Assembly: GCA_023548195.1 (NCBI GenBank)
Contig: JAJHZJ010000252.1
Location: 3,355,395 to 3,419,394 of the forward strand
From: Bettongia penicillata ogilbyi
Taxonomy: Eukaryota > Chordata > Mammalia > Diprotodontia > Potoroidae
Direction: 5' to 3'
Length of the DNA: 64,000 bases
In this document: positions 54,419 to 64,000 of the stretch, one piece after another
Layout: each line of letters starts with the position of its first letter
Position numbering within the stretch: the first letter of the stretch is position 1
Position numbers and translations under genes: made by a program
The notes under the pieces: generated by a model
What the model was told of the DNA's origin: nothing
Seen by the model: the letters and a program-made list of their open reading frames with translations, nothing else
The model's database searches: none

Positions 54419-54453
54419 TCGCGCGAGGCAAGCCTGACACTTAGCCCCCTCCG

Positions 54454-54472
54454 CCCCCCCCCCCCCCCCCCC
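54454..54472. repeat. Poly-C run
   Basis: Nineteen C bases followed by C-rich 'acccatccccacccac'. The minus strand is G-quadruplex-prone. The exact length is liable to assembly error. Confidence 0.9.
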
Positions 54473-55529
54473 ACCCATCCCCACCCACGTTAGCCCCCAT
54501 CTCCCTCCATTTGCTCATTTTAGGATTATCCTTTGCAGAGGACTCCTTGGCCGGCCCCAAGGGCGATCTAGAGATCTCCAAGGCCACTGGGTTGCTCCAT
54601 GGCCCCATTCCCAACCCCTGGGGTGGGGAGGGGCAACTAGCCCAGGGGAAAAACCGTTGCCATGTTTGATGTATAAATAGGTTTAGTGTGTACATTTAAA
54701 AAAAAAAAGAAAAAAGCTGATAGCGCCGATCACCACAGGTGCGCTAAACGGCGAAGCCGGCTCGGCTGCAATTCATCAGTTCTCAACAAATGTTTCTTTA
54801 TAATCGTGTGTAATAGGAAACCGCTTGCCCTCCAGCCATGTGAGTGGAGAAGGCGCCCCTCCTGATCCCTTCCTGCCCCGCTGCGCAGGGAAGGCTGACA
54901 TCAAGCGTGTCAAGGTTAAAAAAAAAGTGTGCGTGTGTAGAGGATGGGGGGCCGGAGAGGAGGGAGAGCGCCTTGGCCTTTGAGGAACGGGCTTTCAAAG
55001 GCCCCTCGCAGAAGATCCTGGCTTTTTTCCAGGATGCAGGATCAGCCAAAGGGCAGCAGGCATTCCTCACACAATATGCAACCTTGGCAGGTGCACCAGA
55101 AAGCAGGCTCCCGCTGCATTAATGAAGAATGACACGGGGGTTGTTGGGTAACAGACCCCTGTTTTCCCTTGGCAGGGGAAAACACTCGGGAAATTCGAAG
55201 ATTCCCCCCGCGTTCCAAGGCTAATTAGCTCAGTGGAATCCACAAAGAGCCTGGTGCCCACTTGGAGACCGATGTTGTGCTGGGGCAGATATTTAGAAAT
55301 GCCCCTGCAGAGACCTGTGGACATGTCTTTGGGGTCCGGCCTTTATTCCAGTAGGAGCCTTCTTTGGTTTTTTGACAAGTAAGGTAATTTTGTTAGCCTT
55401 TGAATTTCATCCGAATCCTTATTTAGCTTATGATCCAAGGTATTTCTCACACTAGATAGATTTAAAAGGAATTAAATAAATTTATTAAATATGATCAATT
55501 GCTAGGCAATTGTGCTTTCTCTTCCATTG

Positions 55530-55700
55530 AGCTTTCAGGTTTGCAAAGCACTTTATAAATATTATCTCATTTAACTTTCACAACAACTCTGAGAGGTGGG
55601 TGCTATTATCATCCCCATTTTACAGGTTAGGAAAATGAGGTAAACTGCAATTAAGCGATTTGTCCAGAATTACATAACTAGTAAGTGAATAGATTTGAAC
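55530..55700 (-). mobile_element. MIR-core SINE
   Basis: 'tttgcaaagcactttataaa', 'acaactctgagaggtgggtg', 'catccccattttacaggtta' and 'acataactagtaagtgaa' are in minus-strand order. Confidence 0.8.
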
Positions 55701-56730
55701 TTAAATAAAGATGCAAATATTGTTATAACACTAAGTTGGCAAATTAAAAATAAAACTCTATAGATGGAAGCGGGGGATTAAGTTCAGATAGTGACTTTGG
55801 CACATGGAACCAGACTAGTATCAGAGCCACTATATAAAGGTTCCAGTTATTCTGGTACAGCTCTGTCTGGGTCACTATAAATGTACTGATGGGAAAATAG
55901 CTTTAGGATCGCATGTCACCCTAGTCTTAAAAAAAGAAACAAAAATCTCTCCTTCAGTTCCCCCACCCCATACTACGGAAAATAGAACTGCCGGAAAATA
56001 GAATTGTAGAGTTTATGCTAATGAGCTGACTGCCTTCTTACATGCTGAAAGTGATAAGAGCATGGTGGGATGAAAAATCTGGAGTGGTTAAGTAATCAAG
56101 GCAGAAATAATTAGGTAGCCTAAACCCCAACAGAAATAATCTATCTTTTGGAAAGAAGTGTCATTTTGAAAAATTTAAAAATCTTCATCAAGCTATTATG
56201 CCACTGAAATATATAAGTGCTTTGCATTATGTTTTCTTTCCTTGAAACATATGCAGCCCAGGCAAGAGTAATTAAGGGTTTTCACTCCATCCCAACTACT
56301 TCATCTCAATGATAGCAGAGCTGGACACTGGAGAGTAATATAAATAATCCATAAATTATCTTTCCTAAATAAATTGTCTATCAGTTTAGAGAGAACATTA
56401 TTTTGCATTCAGGTATTTAAACGAATTTTACTATATTCTACAAGCCTGTTCGGATGTGTGGTTCTTTTTTTTTTTTTTTTTATTTCTAGATGAGCAGGTG
56501 AATCAAGTCCATTTTCAAAAGTTTCCATGACAATCACAGGAAGCTGGTTTTCCCCCCTTTCCAAAAGTCATCTCTTCCTATCTCATTAGTGAATTTGAGA
56601 TTGACTTTCTATGAAATAGAGGGATTTATTCACAAGACTGTAGAAGGAAGGTCCTCAACAGACTGTATCCATCTTTGAAAAAAATGGATTTTTGCATCAA
56701 TCATTTTGAAACAAAATTCATTTTGACTCA
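55701..56730. other. No recognised feature
   Basis: AT-rich. A T run followed by TTTCTAG at about 56465-56490 resembles a splice acceptor, but no open frame follows. Confidence 0.45.
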
Positions 56731-56734
56731 AAAG

Positions 56735-57010
56735 GTATTTATTTATCAAGTGCCTACTATGTGTGAGCTATTGTACCAAGAGTTTTGAGATAAAGAAAGG
56801 AAGACCTTTCCTGTTTTGAAAGAGTTTATGATCTGAAATGGAGGGGAAGGGGGAAAAGGAACAAGAATAAAAATCACTTGGGACAGGCAGAATACTATCT
56901 AAGCCACAGGCACAAAGGGGTTAAGAGAAAAGCAGGGATCCCATGTGATTGTCTGGAGGAAATCAGGAAAGGCTCAAAGGAAGTCCCATTTGAGCTGACT
57001 CTTGCAGAAT
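56735..57010 (+). mobile_element. Ancient SINE/long-repeat fragments
   Basis: 'tatcaagtgcctactatgtg' opens a MIR-like piece, followed by the old repeat's 'aagtcccatttgagctgact' segment, as at 22.5 kb. Confidence 0.55.
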
Positions 57011-57960
57011 GGATAAGGTTTCTGTTAGTGCTTGAACTTTGGTTCCAATTGTCCTCTCTCTACCATATTCCACAGAGGGTTAAGATGGAGGCTTTTAAAG
57101 ACGCAGTTCAGAAGCTTTATTGTCCCATGTGGTTCATGTTAGTCACAGGAATGAGGAGTGCCACATGTGCTCATAGCCCTACGTGGCTCCCCAGAAACCA
57201 CACAGGACTTCTCATATCCTCCTCCCTCATGATGCTCTCAGGCAGACTCCTGTCCAGCTTGATGACTTACATAATGACTATCCATAAACACTTAAACTTT
57301 TTTAACATCTCATAATAATTAGGGTCCATTCTTCAGTTATCTTTCCCATGGAGTCATGGTTGCCTCTCTGTTCAATCAGGAACAGTCTGTTTCTCCCTCC
57401 CTATGTCCTTGAGATAACAAGTTTGCAATAATATGTTCTTAAAACGGAGTGAACAAGATTATTGCAAATACAATCCAAAGGCTTTCTACTTCCGTACCCT
57501 CAGGGTGGAGGGGCCCATAGCCCAGCCATTTTTCTACAGATGGGGATGTGGAAGAACTGAATTTTAGGCCAAGGGAACAGAGTGTGGAAAGTCTGAGACA
57601 CATGGAGGACATAAAAATGGCCCCACCCCTTTCCCTTCCCTTCCCCTTTCCCCACCCCATACATGTCATCCTGAACTGGTAGTCTTTGCTATAATGTGAT
57701 TTGACTTACTGCAGAATAAATACAGCTAGGTCCCAGTTAGTGCCAATAATGAAGTTACTGAAGTGGTGGCACTATTCAAAGTTATAATTATGTAAATATG
57801 GTAAATGCATCAGCCCACTGAAAATTCTAATAATTCTTGGTGGAAGAGGGGGCTTTGTTATTTGTCCTAATAGGAATCTACATGCCATGAAGAGTGTCAT
57901 TAAAAGTATATGCAGTCATTAAAAAATAATATTAAAATGTGTTCTTTATTATACTTTCTG
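57011..57960. other. No recognised feature
   Basis: The + frame at 56878-57315 begins in the old repeat and ends here; no domain. The rest is mixed. Confidence 0.45.
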
Positions 57961-57967
57961 TTGTACT

Positions 57968-58228
57968 GTGGGCAACTAAGTGGTGCAGTGGATAGAGTGC
58001 TGGGTCTGCAGTCAGAAAGACTCATCCTCCTGAATTCAAATACACTCTCAGACACCTCCTAGCTGTGTGATCCTGGGCAAGTCACTTAACCATGTTTGCC
58101 TCAGTTTCCTTGTCTGTAAAATGAACCCGAGAAGGAAATGTCAGGCTACTCCACTATCTTTTCCAAGAAAACCACAGATGGGGTCAGAAAGAATTGGACA
58201 TAACTCAAAAACGACTGAACAGCAGTAG
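57968..58228 (+). mobile_element. Marsupial tRNA-derived SINE, full length
   Basis: Head 'gggcaactaagtggtgcagt' with box A TGGTGCAGTGG, 'tagctgtgtgatcctgggca', 'cctcagtttccttgtctgta', tail 'caagaaaaccacagatgggg' to 'aaacgactgaacagcag'. Confidence 0.92.
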
Positions 58229-58370
58229 CACATACTATACCTAGATTGCTGCTTATCAGCCTTGGCTCTATATCTTGAGGGACAAATACAAGTTAAGACT
58301 GGAATGATGTAATGAAATTGAAATAGTAACTTGAACAGATTGTTTTGATTTGGGTTCTCATTCCAGTTAC

Positions 58371-59135
58371 AATCAGGACTGGAGAGATAGAGGTACAGGA
58401 ACTCCAAGACTGGAGTTCCCTGAGTGGGCTGTCTGGGAAAGAATTCATGGACTCAAGCATTGTTGGGGTCAAGGTGGTAAAGATTTATTATGATTTTCAG
58501 TGGGCAAGAGTGCTTAGGGAACCTGCAACCTTAGAGGGGTAAAGGCAAAGTTTATGTAGGATATTGTATAGTAAAACAGGTGCCAAATATGCTAATTAAA
58601 TGATTCAGGGAAGGATTAGGGAATGGTTAAGAAGTGATTAGTTCTTAAAGGAACATACACTTTTGGTATCTACTTCTCAAGTATTTTACTCAGAGTTCAC
58701 TGAGGAAACAGCCCAAGGTGGGGCTACAGAGAGGTGTGGTTTTAGGCCCCAACTAAGTCAATTAGTGGTCAGGACTGACTAGGGAATACCAGCTGTTCTC
58801 ATCAATGTCTTGTTGGACAAGATAAATGTAAGGGAGTATAGGTATGCCTAAGTCTAGGAAACATATGATTGGGCAGTGAGTAGTAAATGTTGTTATGACC
58901 CAGTACACAGCCAGTTCAGCCAGTATGCAGCTGGTTCAGACTAATAAATTCTATAGGTGCAGTTGACTACTGTATCAGGAAGGGAAATAATGGTTGTTGC
59001 TAGAGCAGACTGTGTCCCTGGGCTGGGGAGAAACTGCCTGGGATAGTGTTTTGAGGCAAGGGAGAAATGTGATTTATAGAGAAAAATGTGATTTTAGAAT
59101 TGGGGTCCAAGCACAGGCACCCAAGCACCCCATCA
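58371..59135 (+). mobile_element. Solo LTR, family X copy 3
   Basis: Aligns with copies 1 and 2 throughout. It ends CCCATCA and is flanked by a perfect TTAC duplication (58367-58370 and 59136-59139). The first bases are AA in place of TG. It lies inside a MIR-like SINE ('ttccagttac' on the left, 'ttaccagctgtgcaatg' on the right). Confidence 0.85.
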
Positions 59136-59300
59136 TTACCAGCTGTGCAATGCAGGGTAAGTGTGAACCTTGATTCATCATCTCTAAAATGGGTATTATA
59201 ATAGCTACTTCATGGAGCTTTTGGTGAGTTAAATGAGAAAATGTTTGTGAAGTATTTTGTAAATATTAAAGTGATATATAAATATGGGTTATTGTTATTA
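59136..59300 (+). mobile_element. MIR SINE, right part
   Basis: 'ttaccagctgtgcaatgcag', 'tcatctctaaaatgggtatt', 'gtgagttaaatgagaaaatg' and 'aatatgggttattgttatta' follow MIR. Its left part lies before 58370. Confidence 0.8.
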
Positions 59301-59349
59301 AGCTTAGTGTCTCTGGGTCTTCGTTTCTTCCTTTGAAAAATGTGTTGTT

Positions 59350-60540
59350 GGTCTAGACCATCTCTAAGACTCCTTCCCACTCAAATGGTTTTTTCTATCG
59401 TTGGTATGAATTTTGCTAAAAAGCCAGCACCTAAATCAGCCATATGGGAGGAGGTGCAACATGAACAGCTTTATGTCTGCTTACCAAGGCCTCCCCACCT
59501 GTGCACACCAGCATTGGGTATGCTTGTATGCACCACAGGCAGGCACCCCCAGTTGGTGGGCAACCACTTAAGTGGTCCATTTACAGACTCAGTAAGGAAA
59601 TATCTCGGGGCTGTTGGAGTCCCTCCTACCCATGAGTCTGAAATTGCTATAGAAACAACCACCTGGCCCTGCTGTGAGATGCAGCAGATTCATTCCCAGT
59701 CAACAAACAGGGCAACTGGAGCAAGGAGTTTAAACGACTTCCCCCAAGCCACTCTAGGAATGTAGAGCGGAACAAGAAGAGGGCCCATGGATCCCAATTC
59801 TCTCCTTTAGGAGGTAACCTGCAGACCTTCGGCCCTCCCTTGGCACCTCTGGTGGGCTGCTGGGAGTCCCAGAGACCCCTTCCTGGAACGGGCTCTCCTG
59901 GTTAGGAGGCTCCCCCCAGCACAATGGTACAACTTGGCTAATTCCCACATCAGCCATCTTTTGAGTCTGATAATTTTCACAGGAGACCTAGTGGTCTCAG
60001 CCCACTTTTCAGCAAGATTTAATAGCAGAAGGCCATTGTTGTGTGGCCTGGAAGAGAAATATCTGCAAATCTGTGGTTTGGCGAAAGCTGTGTTCAAAAT
60101 AATTCAGATCTTCCCTTGTAGCCCATGGATTTGCTGGGAGAAAGATTTCTGGTAAGATTGCAATTAATGGAGTTTTATCTGGGAGTCAGGTTCGCTTCCT
60201 GCCTTTTAACTCTTTCACTGCTGTTCTCTATACGTTGCTGTTTGGGCTGGCAAAACCTTTTTGCTGAGACTGGCCTTGGACCAAGACAATTTGAAATAGC
60301 TAAGGTACTGGAACCAGACAGCTAGCGAGCCTGTATGACTTCCCACACCCAGCAGAATGGCAAGATGTCAACCTGCAGGGTGATGTCATAGCATTCTTTT
60401 ATATGTATGAGTTTTGATGGCATGAGAACTCACAGCAAAGTCTAACTCAGTTCTCCATCTACGATCTGCTATGTTTTACATTGCAGAATACATCCACGAA
60501 GTTAGTGCCTCCCAATATCTAGCAACAAACCCCAGGCCTG
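59350..60540. promoter_or_regulatory. Candidate conserved noncoding element
   Basis: About 1.2 kb with no recognised repeat. It holds the 14-base palindrome ACCACTTAAGTGGT (59563-59576), two overlapping NK-homeodomain sites, and 'gcaattaatgg', 'tttggcgaaag' and 'acaggagacctag' segments of balanced composition. The + frame 59340-59765 begins in MIR and has no domain. Enhancer-like by composition only. Confidence 0.35.
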
Positions 60541-60753
60541 GAACTTGGAGCTATGTTTATGGATTCGTTCTTTCCTTTCATGATTATCTGGTTCTCCTTC
60601 AGGGACTCATCTGGCCACCCCATTGTTAGTTTTCTTCTAGGAGGTACCAGGTAATGGTGATGGAGGCTTTGGCTAAGAATTTTTACCCCTGGGACAAGCA
60701 CCACCAATGTATCTGGGGCAATGAGTTTGGAATGCACTTTTAGTTGGGCTGGG

Positions 60754-60762
60754 AGTGTGTGT

Positions 60763-60816
<54 letters not shown>

Positions 60817-60817
60817 A
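60754..60817. repeat. (GT)n microsatellite
   Basis: Sixty-four bases of GT with two TAT/TTG interruptions. Able to form Z-DNA in principle. Confidence 0.97.
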
Positions 60818-62585
60818 TGGAGGAGAATAGATAGGCCCTCATGGAAAGAGAGGGAAGCCCCAGGACACAGTATGTGCCCACCCATACCCCTCCATCCATA
60901 TCTCTTTATACTTGTCATGTTAGAAGCCTTATAATTGTGAGATGAATGTGGAGTGGTAATACTTACAACAAACAGATTCTCAGGCCTAGGGGTGGAGAGG
61001 GCTTAACCCTCACTCCCAACCCCTCCCCCCAAAAAAACCAGACAATTTTCAAAAAATAATGTTAATAATGAAAGGAGTTTTAGGTATCATTCTGACCAAT
61101 TCCTTCACTTTTCAGCAGAGGAAAGTGAGGTCCTGGAGACAGGAAGTGAAAACCTTAGTGAAAAGCTCCTTCAACTCTTATTGAAACTGAGGCTAAGTGG
61201 ATTCCAACAGAGTGGATTCCAACAGGTGGATTCTAACAGAGGCCAAATCTCATCAACTCACAGATTATTGGAGCTGGATGAGACATTATAGAGGAAGGAC
61301 TTGAACTCAGGTTTCTTGGTTCCCAGTTCGGCTCCCTTTCCCCTGGTTTCTGAAATTTGGCCTCTGCCTTAGGGGACCAGTTCCTCCAGAATAATAGTTC
61401 CTGATCTCATGACTAAGGAGAGAAAGGGGACTTTTCTATCATTCAGGGCCCATGCTGGTCCCAAGTTCAAGGCCTCTCTGTTCTCTTGCACCAGCAGACA
61501 AGTTTGAGAGATTTAGGAGGACACAACGTAGGGAGAAAAAAAAGTACTCTAATTCCTCCAACAAGGCATAATGTTTCAGTAGGGGTTGAGGCCCCATCTT
61601 GTGCCTTCTCAAGTCTCTGCATTACCTTGTTCTAAGATACCTGAGAACTCCTAGGCCTGTAGAGTCTTCCCCGGGAGTCAAATAGCAGTACCACTGTCCT
61701 CTCTTTACAAAATCTGCAAGGGTAGCATTTGAAAAGGGTAGGCTGGTGATGATGAATTGACAAACCAGACCAGGGTTAAAGCTAGACCTTGTATCCCAAC
61801 CCTCAGCTGGTACAGAGCTCAGATCCCATCAGCCTTTGCCTTCAGTTTATCTCCTCACTTGTAGGAGGAACTCTGGAAGATGGAGTTACATTGCACTGTT
61901 ATCCCAGCTGAAGTCACTGATTGCATCCTTACTCTTTCCCCTAGAGTCTACTCAGAAGAATCAGAGACAAACTGAAATTCTCAACATCTTTACTCACTAA
62001 AGATTCCAACCACCATGAGCTTCTCCTTAGAAGGCTAAAAGTGCTGTCCCTAGTCTTTTAAATTTCTTGTCTTTAGAAAAATTTCCCACCTTTCTGCAAA
62101 ACCCCTGTCACCTCACTTTGGTTATTATTCTGGTGTTTCTATTTCAAATTTGAGCTTGTTTCAGTCCAAAGAATTAGAATGAGTATCACAAGATAATGTT
62201 AAGTTCATTGGACTTGGAGTTGAAACTTGAGTGTAGTCTATGGAGATGATCTGTGGGAGAGCAAACAAGGGAAAGGATCTTAGTATGAACTTCAGGGGAA
62301 ATAGGAGGAAAGAGTTGCCATAGACTGCAGTAAGCAAGAGATAGGGAGAGGGAATTTGAGCTCCAAGAAAGTTGCTCTAAAACCCATGAGATTCTCAGAA
62401 AGTGTCTAACTTTTGCTTCTAAGCATAGGCCTCAAGGTTGCAAATAACCCCAAAGTGGGGAGGTAGCCACAGTTCAACCTTTGACTTCATTTCTCTTTAA
62501 TTTTTTTCCCTGCAAAAACCTCTGGATTGCTTTGAGAAAAGTTTCAGTCCAGAAAGATGACTTAGAGGCATGAGGACCTATAGGT
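60818..62585. other. Mostly unrecognised
   Basis: 61090-61330 has traces of the old SINE family ('cagcagaggaaagtgagg', 'ggacttgaactcaggtttct') around a short tandem 'gtggattccaacag' repeated three times at about 61198-61240. Otherwise nothing. Confidence 0.45.
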
Positions 62586-62589
62586 CCTT

Positions 62590-62715
62590 GAGTCTTGAGG
62601 TTCAGTTTCCTCATTTGTAAAATGAGGATAGTGATATTTACCTACTTCCTTCACGGTACAGTTGTAAAACTCTAATGAGACAGTTACTTCAATGCAAACA
62701 ATAGCTATTGTTTTG
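62590..62715 (+). mobile_element. MIR SINE fragment
   Basis: 'gttcagtttcctcatttgta', 'aaatgaggatagtgatattt' and 'ctaatgagacagttacttca' form the right half of MIR. Confidence 0.7.
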
Positions 62716-63090
62716 AGGTGAAAATTCTGGAGGAGCTCCATTAATCTCCATATAGGCCTAGTATAGGTATTTTATTTCTGAATCCATATAGCAGATACTG
62801 TCTGTTCTAACTCTTCAATAGTCTGATTCCATGGTTGTGGAACAATGGCCAACAGAATCAGCAGTATTATCCTCTTGGTGAGTGCTAAAGGGAAGATTTC
62901 CCTTCTTAGGATAGCTTTTCACTGAGCCTGGGAGTTGTGTTAAACAGCAGAATTTGGTCAGTCTCTTGATCTGGTTTTAGGGAGCAATAAATACTACAAC
63001 TGGTGGTTTTCTTTGTCTCACTGGGTGATGGTGCTGACATGGTCTTATAGTGCCAGGAGGCTTGGCCTAGTCTTCTACTTGTCACTAAAG
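62716..63090. other. No recognised feature
   Basis: Mixed sequence, nothing recognised. Confidence 0.4.
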
Positions 63091-63092
63091 AG

Positions 63093-63211
63093 CAGGGGTG
63101 AGGAACCTGGGGCCTCCAGACAACCTGTGATCCTCTAGGTCCTCAAGTGTGGCCCCTTGACTGGATCCAAACTTCACATGTGACCTCGAGGCCCCAGGTT
63201 CCCTACTCCTT
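63093..63211. mobile_element. hAT-type MITE, 119 bases
   Basis: The ends CAGGGGTGAGGAACCTGGGG and CCCCAGGTTCCCTACTCCTT are inverted repeats of about 26 bases with few mismatches. The unit is little more than its two arms. CAGGG ends indicate hAT. The flanking target duplication is unclear. Confidence 0.8.
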
Positions 63212-63836
63212 AACTACTAGGTTATCCTACCACAGAAGTAGACAATGAGCAGAAAGGGACAAAAGAGGAAGTTCCAATAATAATAGCTTCAGGTCCTGAA
63301 GTTACTTGTCAAGTTACACTCATGACAATTTCCCTTAATTCTTTTCTGCTCCTGGGTTTCAGTGATGGTGAAGGAGTTTAAGGGTCTCCAGCCATAGTGT
63401 TGTTGCTACTGTGTCAGATTTTATTAGATCTCTCTAGGGATCTAATGATGATCTTCTGCTGAGAGTGATGAGAGAAATGACAGGGACTGTCCTGAAAACC
63501 CATCCTAGGCTCTGAAAGTCCTGAGTCAGGATGAAGGGACAGGAAATGGACAGGCACTATCAGTCATCTCTGATAGGTAACAGTTCTGGAGAGCACAGGA
63601 CAATCTGATTGGCAGGAATTATACCTAGTGTAATCATCTAATTCTGAGAACATCAAAGTTTCAAGCAAAAATAAACAAAAACACCATCAAAACAGATTAT
63701 ATATGTGTGTATATGTGCGCATGTATGTACTTTATGTACATAACATGCATGTAAGTATGTATGGCTACACACAAATGTAATGGGATATAATTAGAGAATC
63801 CCTTGATTATCTGCCCCCCCAATATTACATGCAATT
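63212..63836. other. Mostly unrecognised
   Basis: Contains an ATGT/GTAT-rich palindromic patch at about 63695-63765 and nothing else I recognise. Confidence 0.45.
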
Positions 63837-63837
63837 G

Positions 63838-64000
63838 TTTGTCCTTCATTTTTGAAGAGGAACAGTGCTGTCACGGGGTGATGTCTTGACTAGTGTGTGA
63901 CCATATTAATGTCTACATAGGTTTGTAGACTAGATGTGACTTGAAGGGAGGAGGGAATGGTATCTCTAGAGTTTTTTCTGCCCACCCTTCTCCAAGGAAG
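63838..64000 (+). mobile_element. Marsupial GTTTGTCC-type repeat, cut by window end
   Basis: 'gtttgtccttcatttttgaa', 'gaggaacagtgctgtcacgg' and 'ggtgatgtcttgactagtg' give the head of the family. Confidence 0.75.

Larger units (their letters stand above)
54000..55235. promoter_or_regulatory. CpG-dense island, candidate regulatory element
   Basis: The only CpG-dense stretch of the window, with dozens of CG dinucleotides against very few elsewhere. It is free of recognised young repeats. Inside are a half X-box GTTGCCATG (54656-54664), TATAAATAG (54672-54680) and the palindrome GCTAATTAGC (55220-55229), a homeodomain-type site. No exon with a domain is visible. It may be a CpG-island promoter of an unseen transcript or a distal enhancer. 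Confidence 0.45.

Noticed and set aside
53973..54440. 155-codon minus frame in the CpG-rich region
   Set aside because: It is the longest frame outside repeats, but its composition follows GC content. It overlaps the repeated 110-base segment and shows no domain or splice context. Without conservation data I do not call a gene.
56460..56495. Poly-T followed by TTTCTAG as a splice acceptor
   Set aside because: The following frame closes within three codons in the ATG frame and no donor or coding bias is visible.
56878..57315. 145-codon + frame
   Set aside because: The first part lies in the ancient dispersed repeat and the rest has no domain.
59340..59765. 141-codon + frame
   Set aside because: It starts inside a MIR SINE and shows no family resemblance.

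Overview
The window reads as intergenic or deep intronic nuclear DNA from a marsupial. The main evidence is the repeat content: tRNA-derived SINEs with the typical marsupial head and tail, marsupial-type L1 3' ends, a BovB-like RTE LINE, and another marsupial-style dispersed repeat headed GTTTGTCCTTC. Old mammal-wide families (MIR, L2, Tigger, hAT) are also present. The species cannot be fixed from sequence alone. No protein-coding exon, tRNA gene, rRNA gene or CRISPR array could be supported. All long open frames lie in simple repeats, in dead transposons, or in GC-rich DNA without family resemblance.

Layout. 1-4 kb: an L1 3' end, pyrimidine microsatellites and L2. 4.09-4.86 kb: a large GAA/GGA polypurine tract. 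5.5-6.6 kb: repeat-free sequence with SOX, octamer and homeodomain motifs, a candidate conserved regulatory element. 8.4-10.6 kb: a long L2 broken by a SINE, then a GTTTGTCC repeat and a terminal-inverted-repeat (TIR) transposon. 16-20 kb: SINEs with very long GAAA/GGAA tails inside an old long repeat, then a dead RTE-like LINE split by another repeat. 24-28 kb: Tigger, a LINE endonuclease relic, a forkhead-motif palindrome cluster and a solo class II-type LTR. 28.6-38.5 kb: CT-rich satellites, an L1 3' end, two more copies of the TIR transposon, a promoter-like motif cluster at 32.8 kb, and the longest copy of the old repeat. 40-46 kb: a G-quadruplex-prone tract, the first of three solo LTRs of one family, and a 2.1-kb dead BovB-like RTE. 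48.6-52.6 kb: one internally deleted L1 carrying several nested insertions, including the second LTR. 54.0-55.2 kb: the only CpG-dense stretch. 58.4-59.1 kb: the third LTR. 59.35-60.5 kb: a second repeat-free block with an NK-homeodomain palindrome. 60.5-64 kb: a GT repeat, a hAT-type MITE and a final GTTTGTCC repeat.

No genes work together here. The functional interest is in three or four candidate regulatory islands (5.5-6.6, 32.7-32.9, 54.0-55.2 and 59.35-60.5 kb) set in repeat-rich DNA. I found no undescribed gene system. The most novel-looking item supported by internal comparison is a three-copy TIR transposon family carrying a near-CTCF motif.
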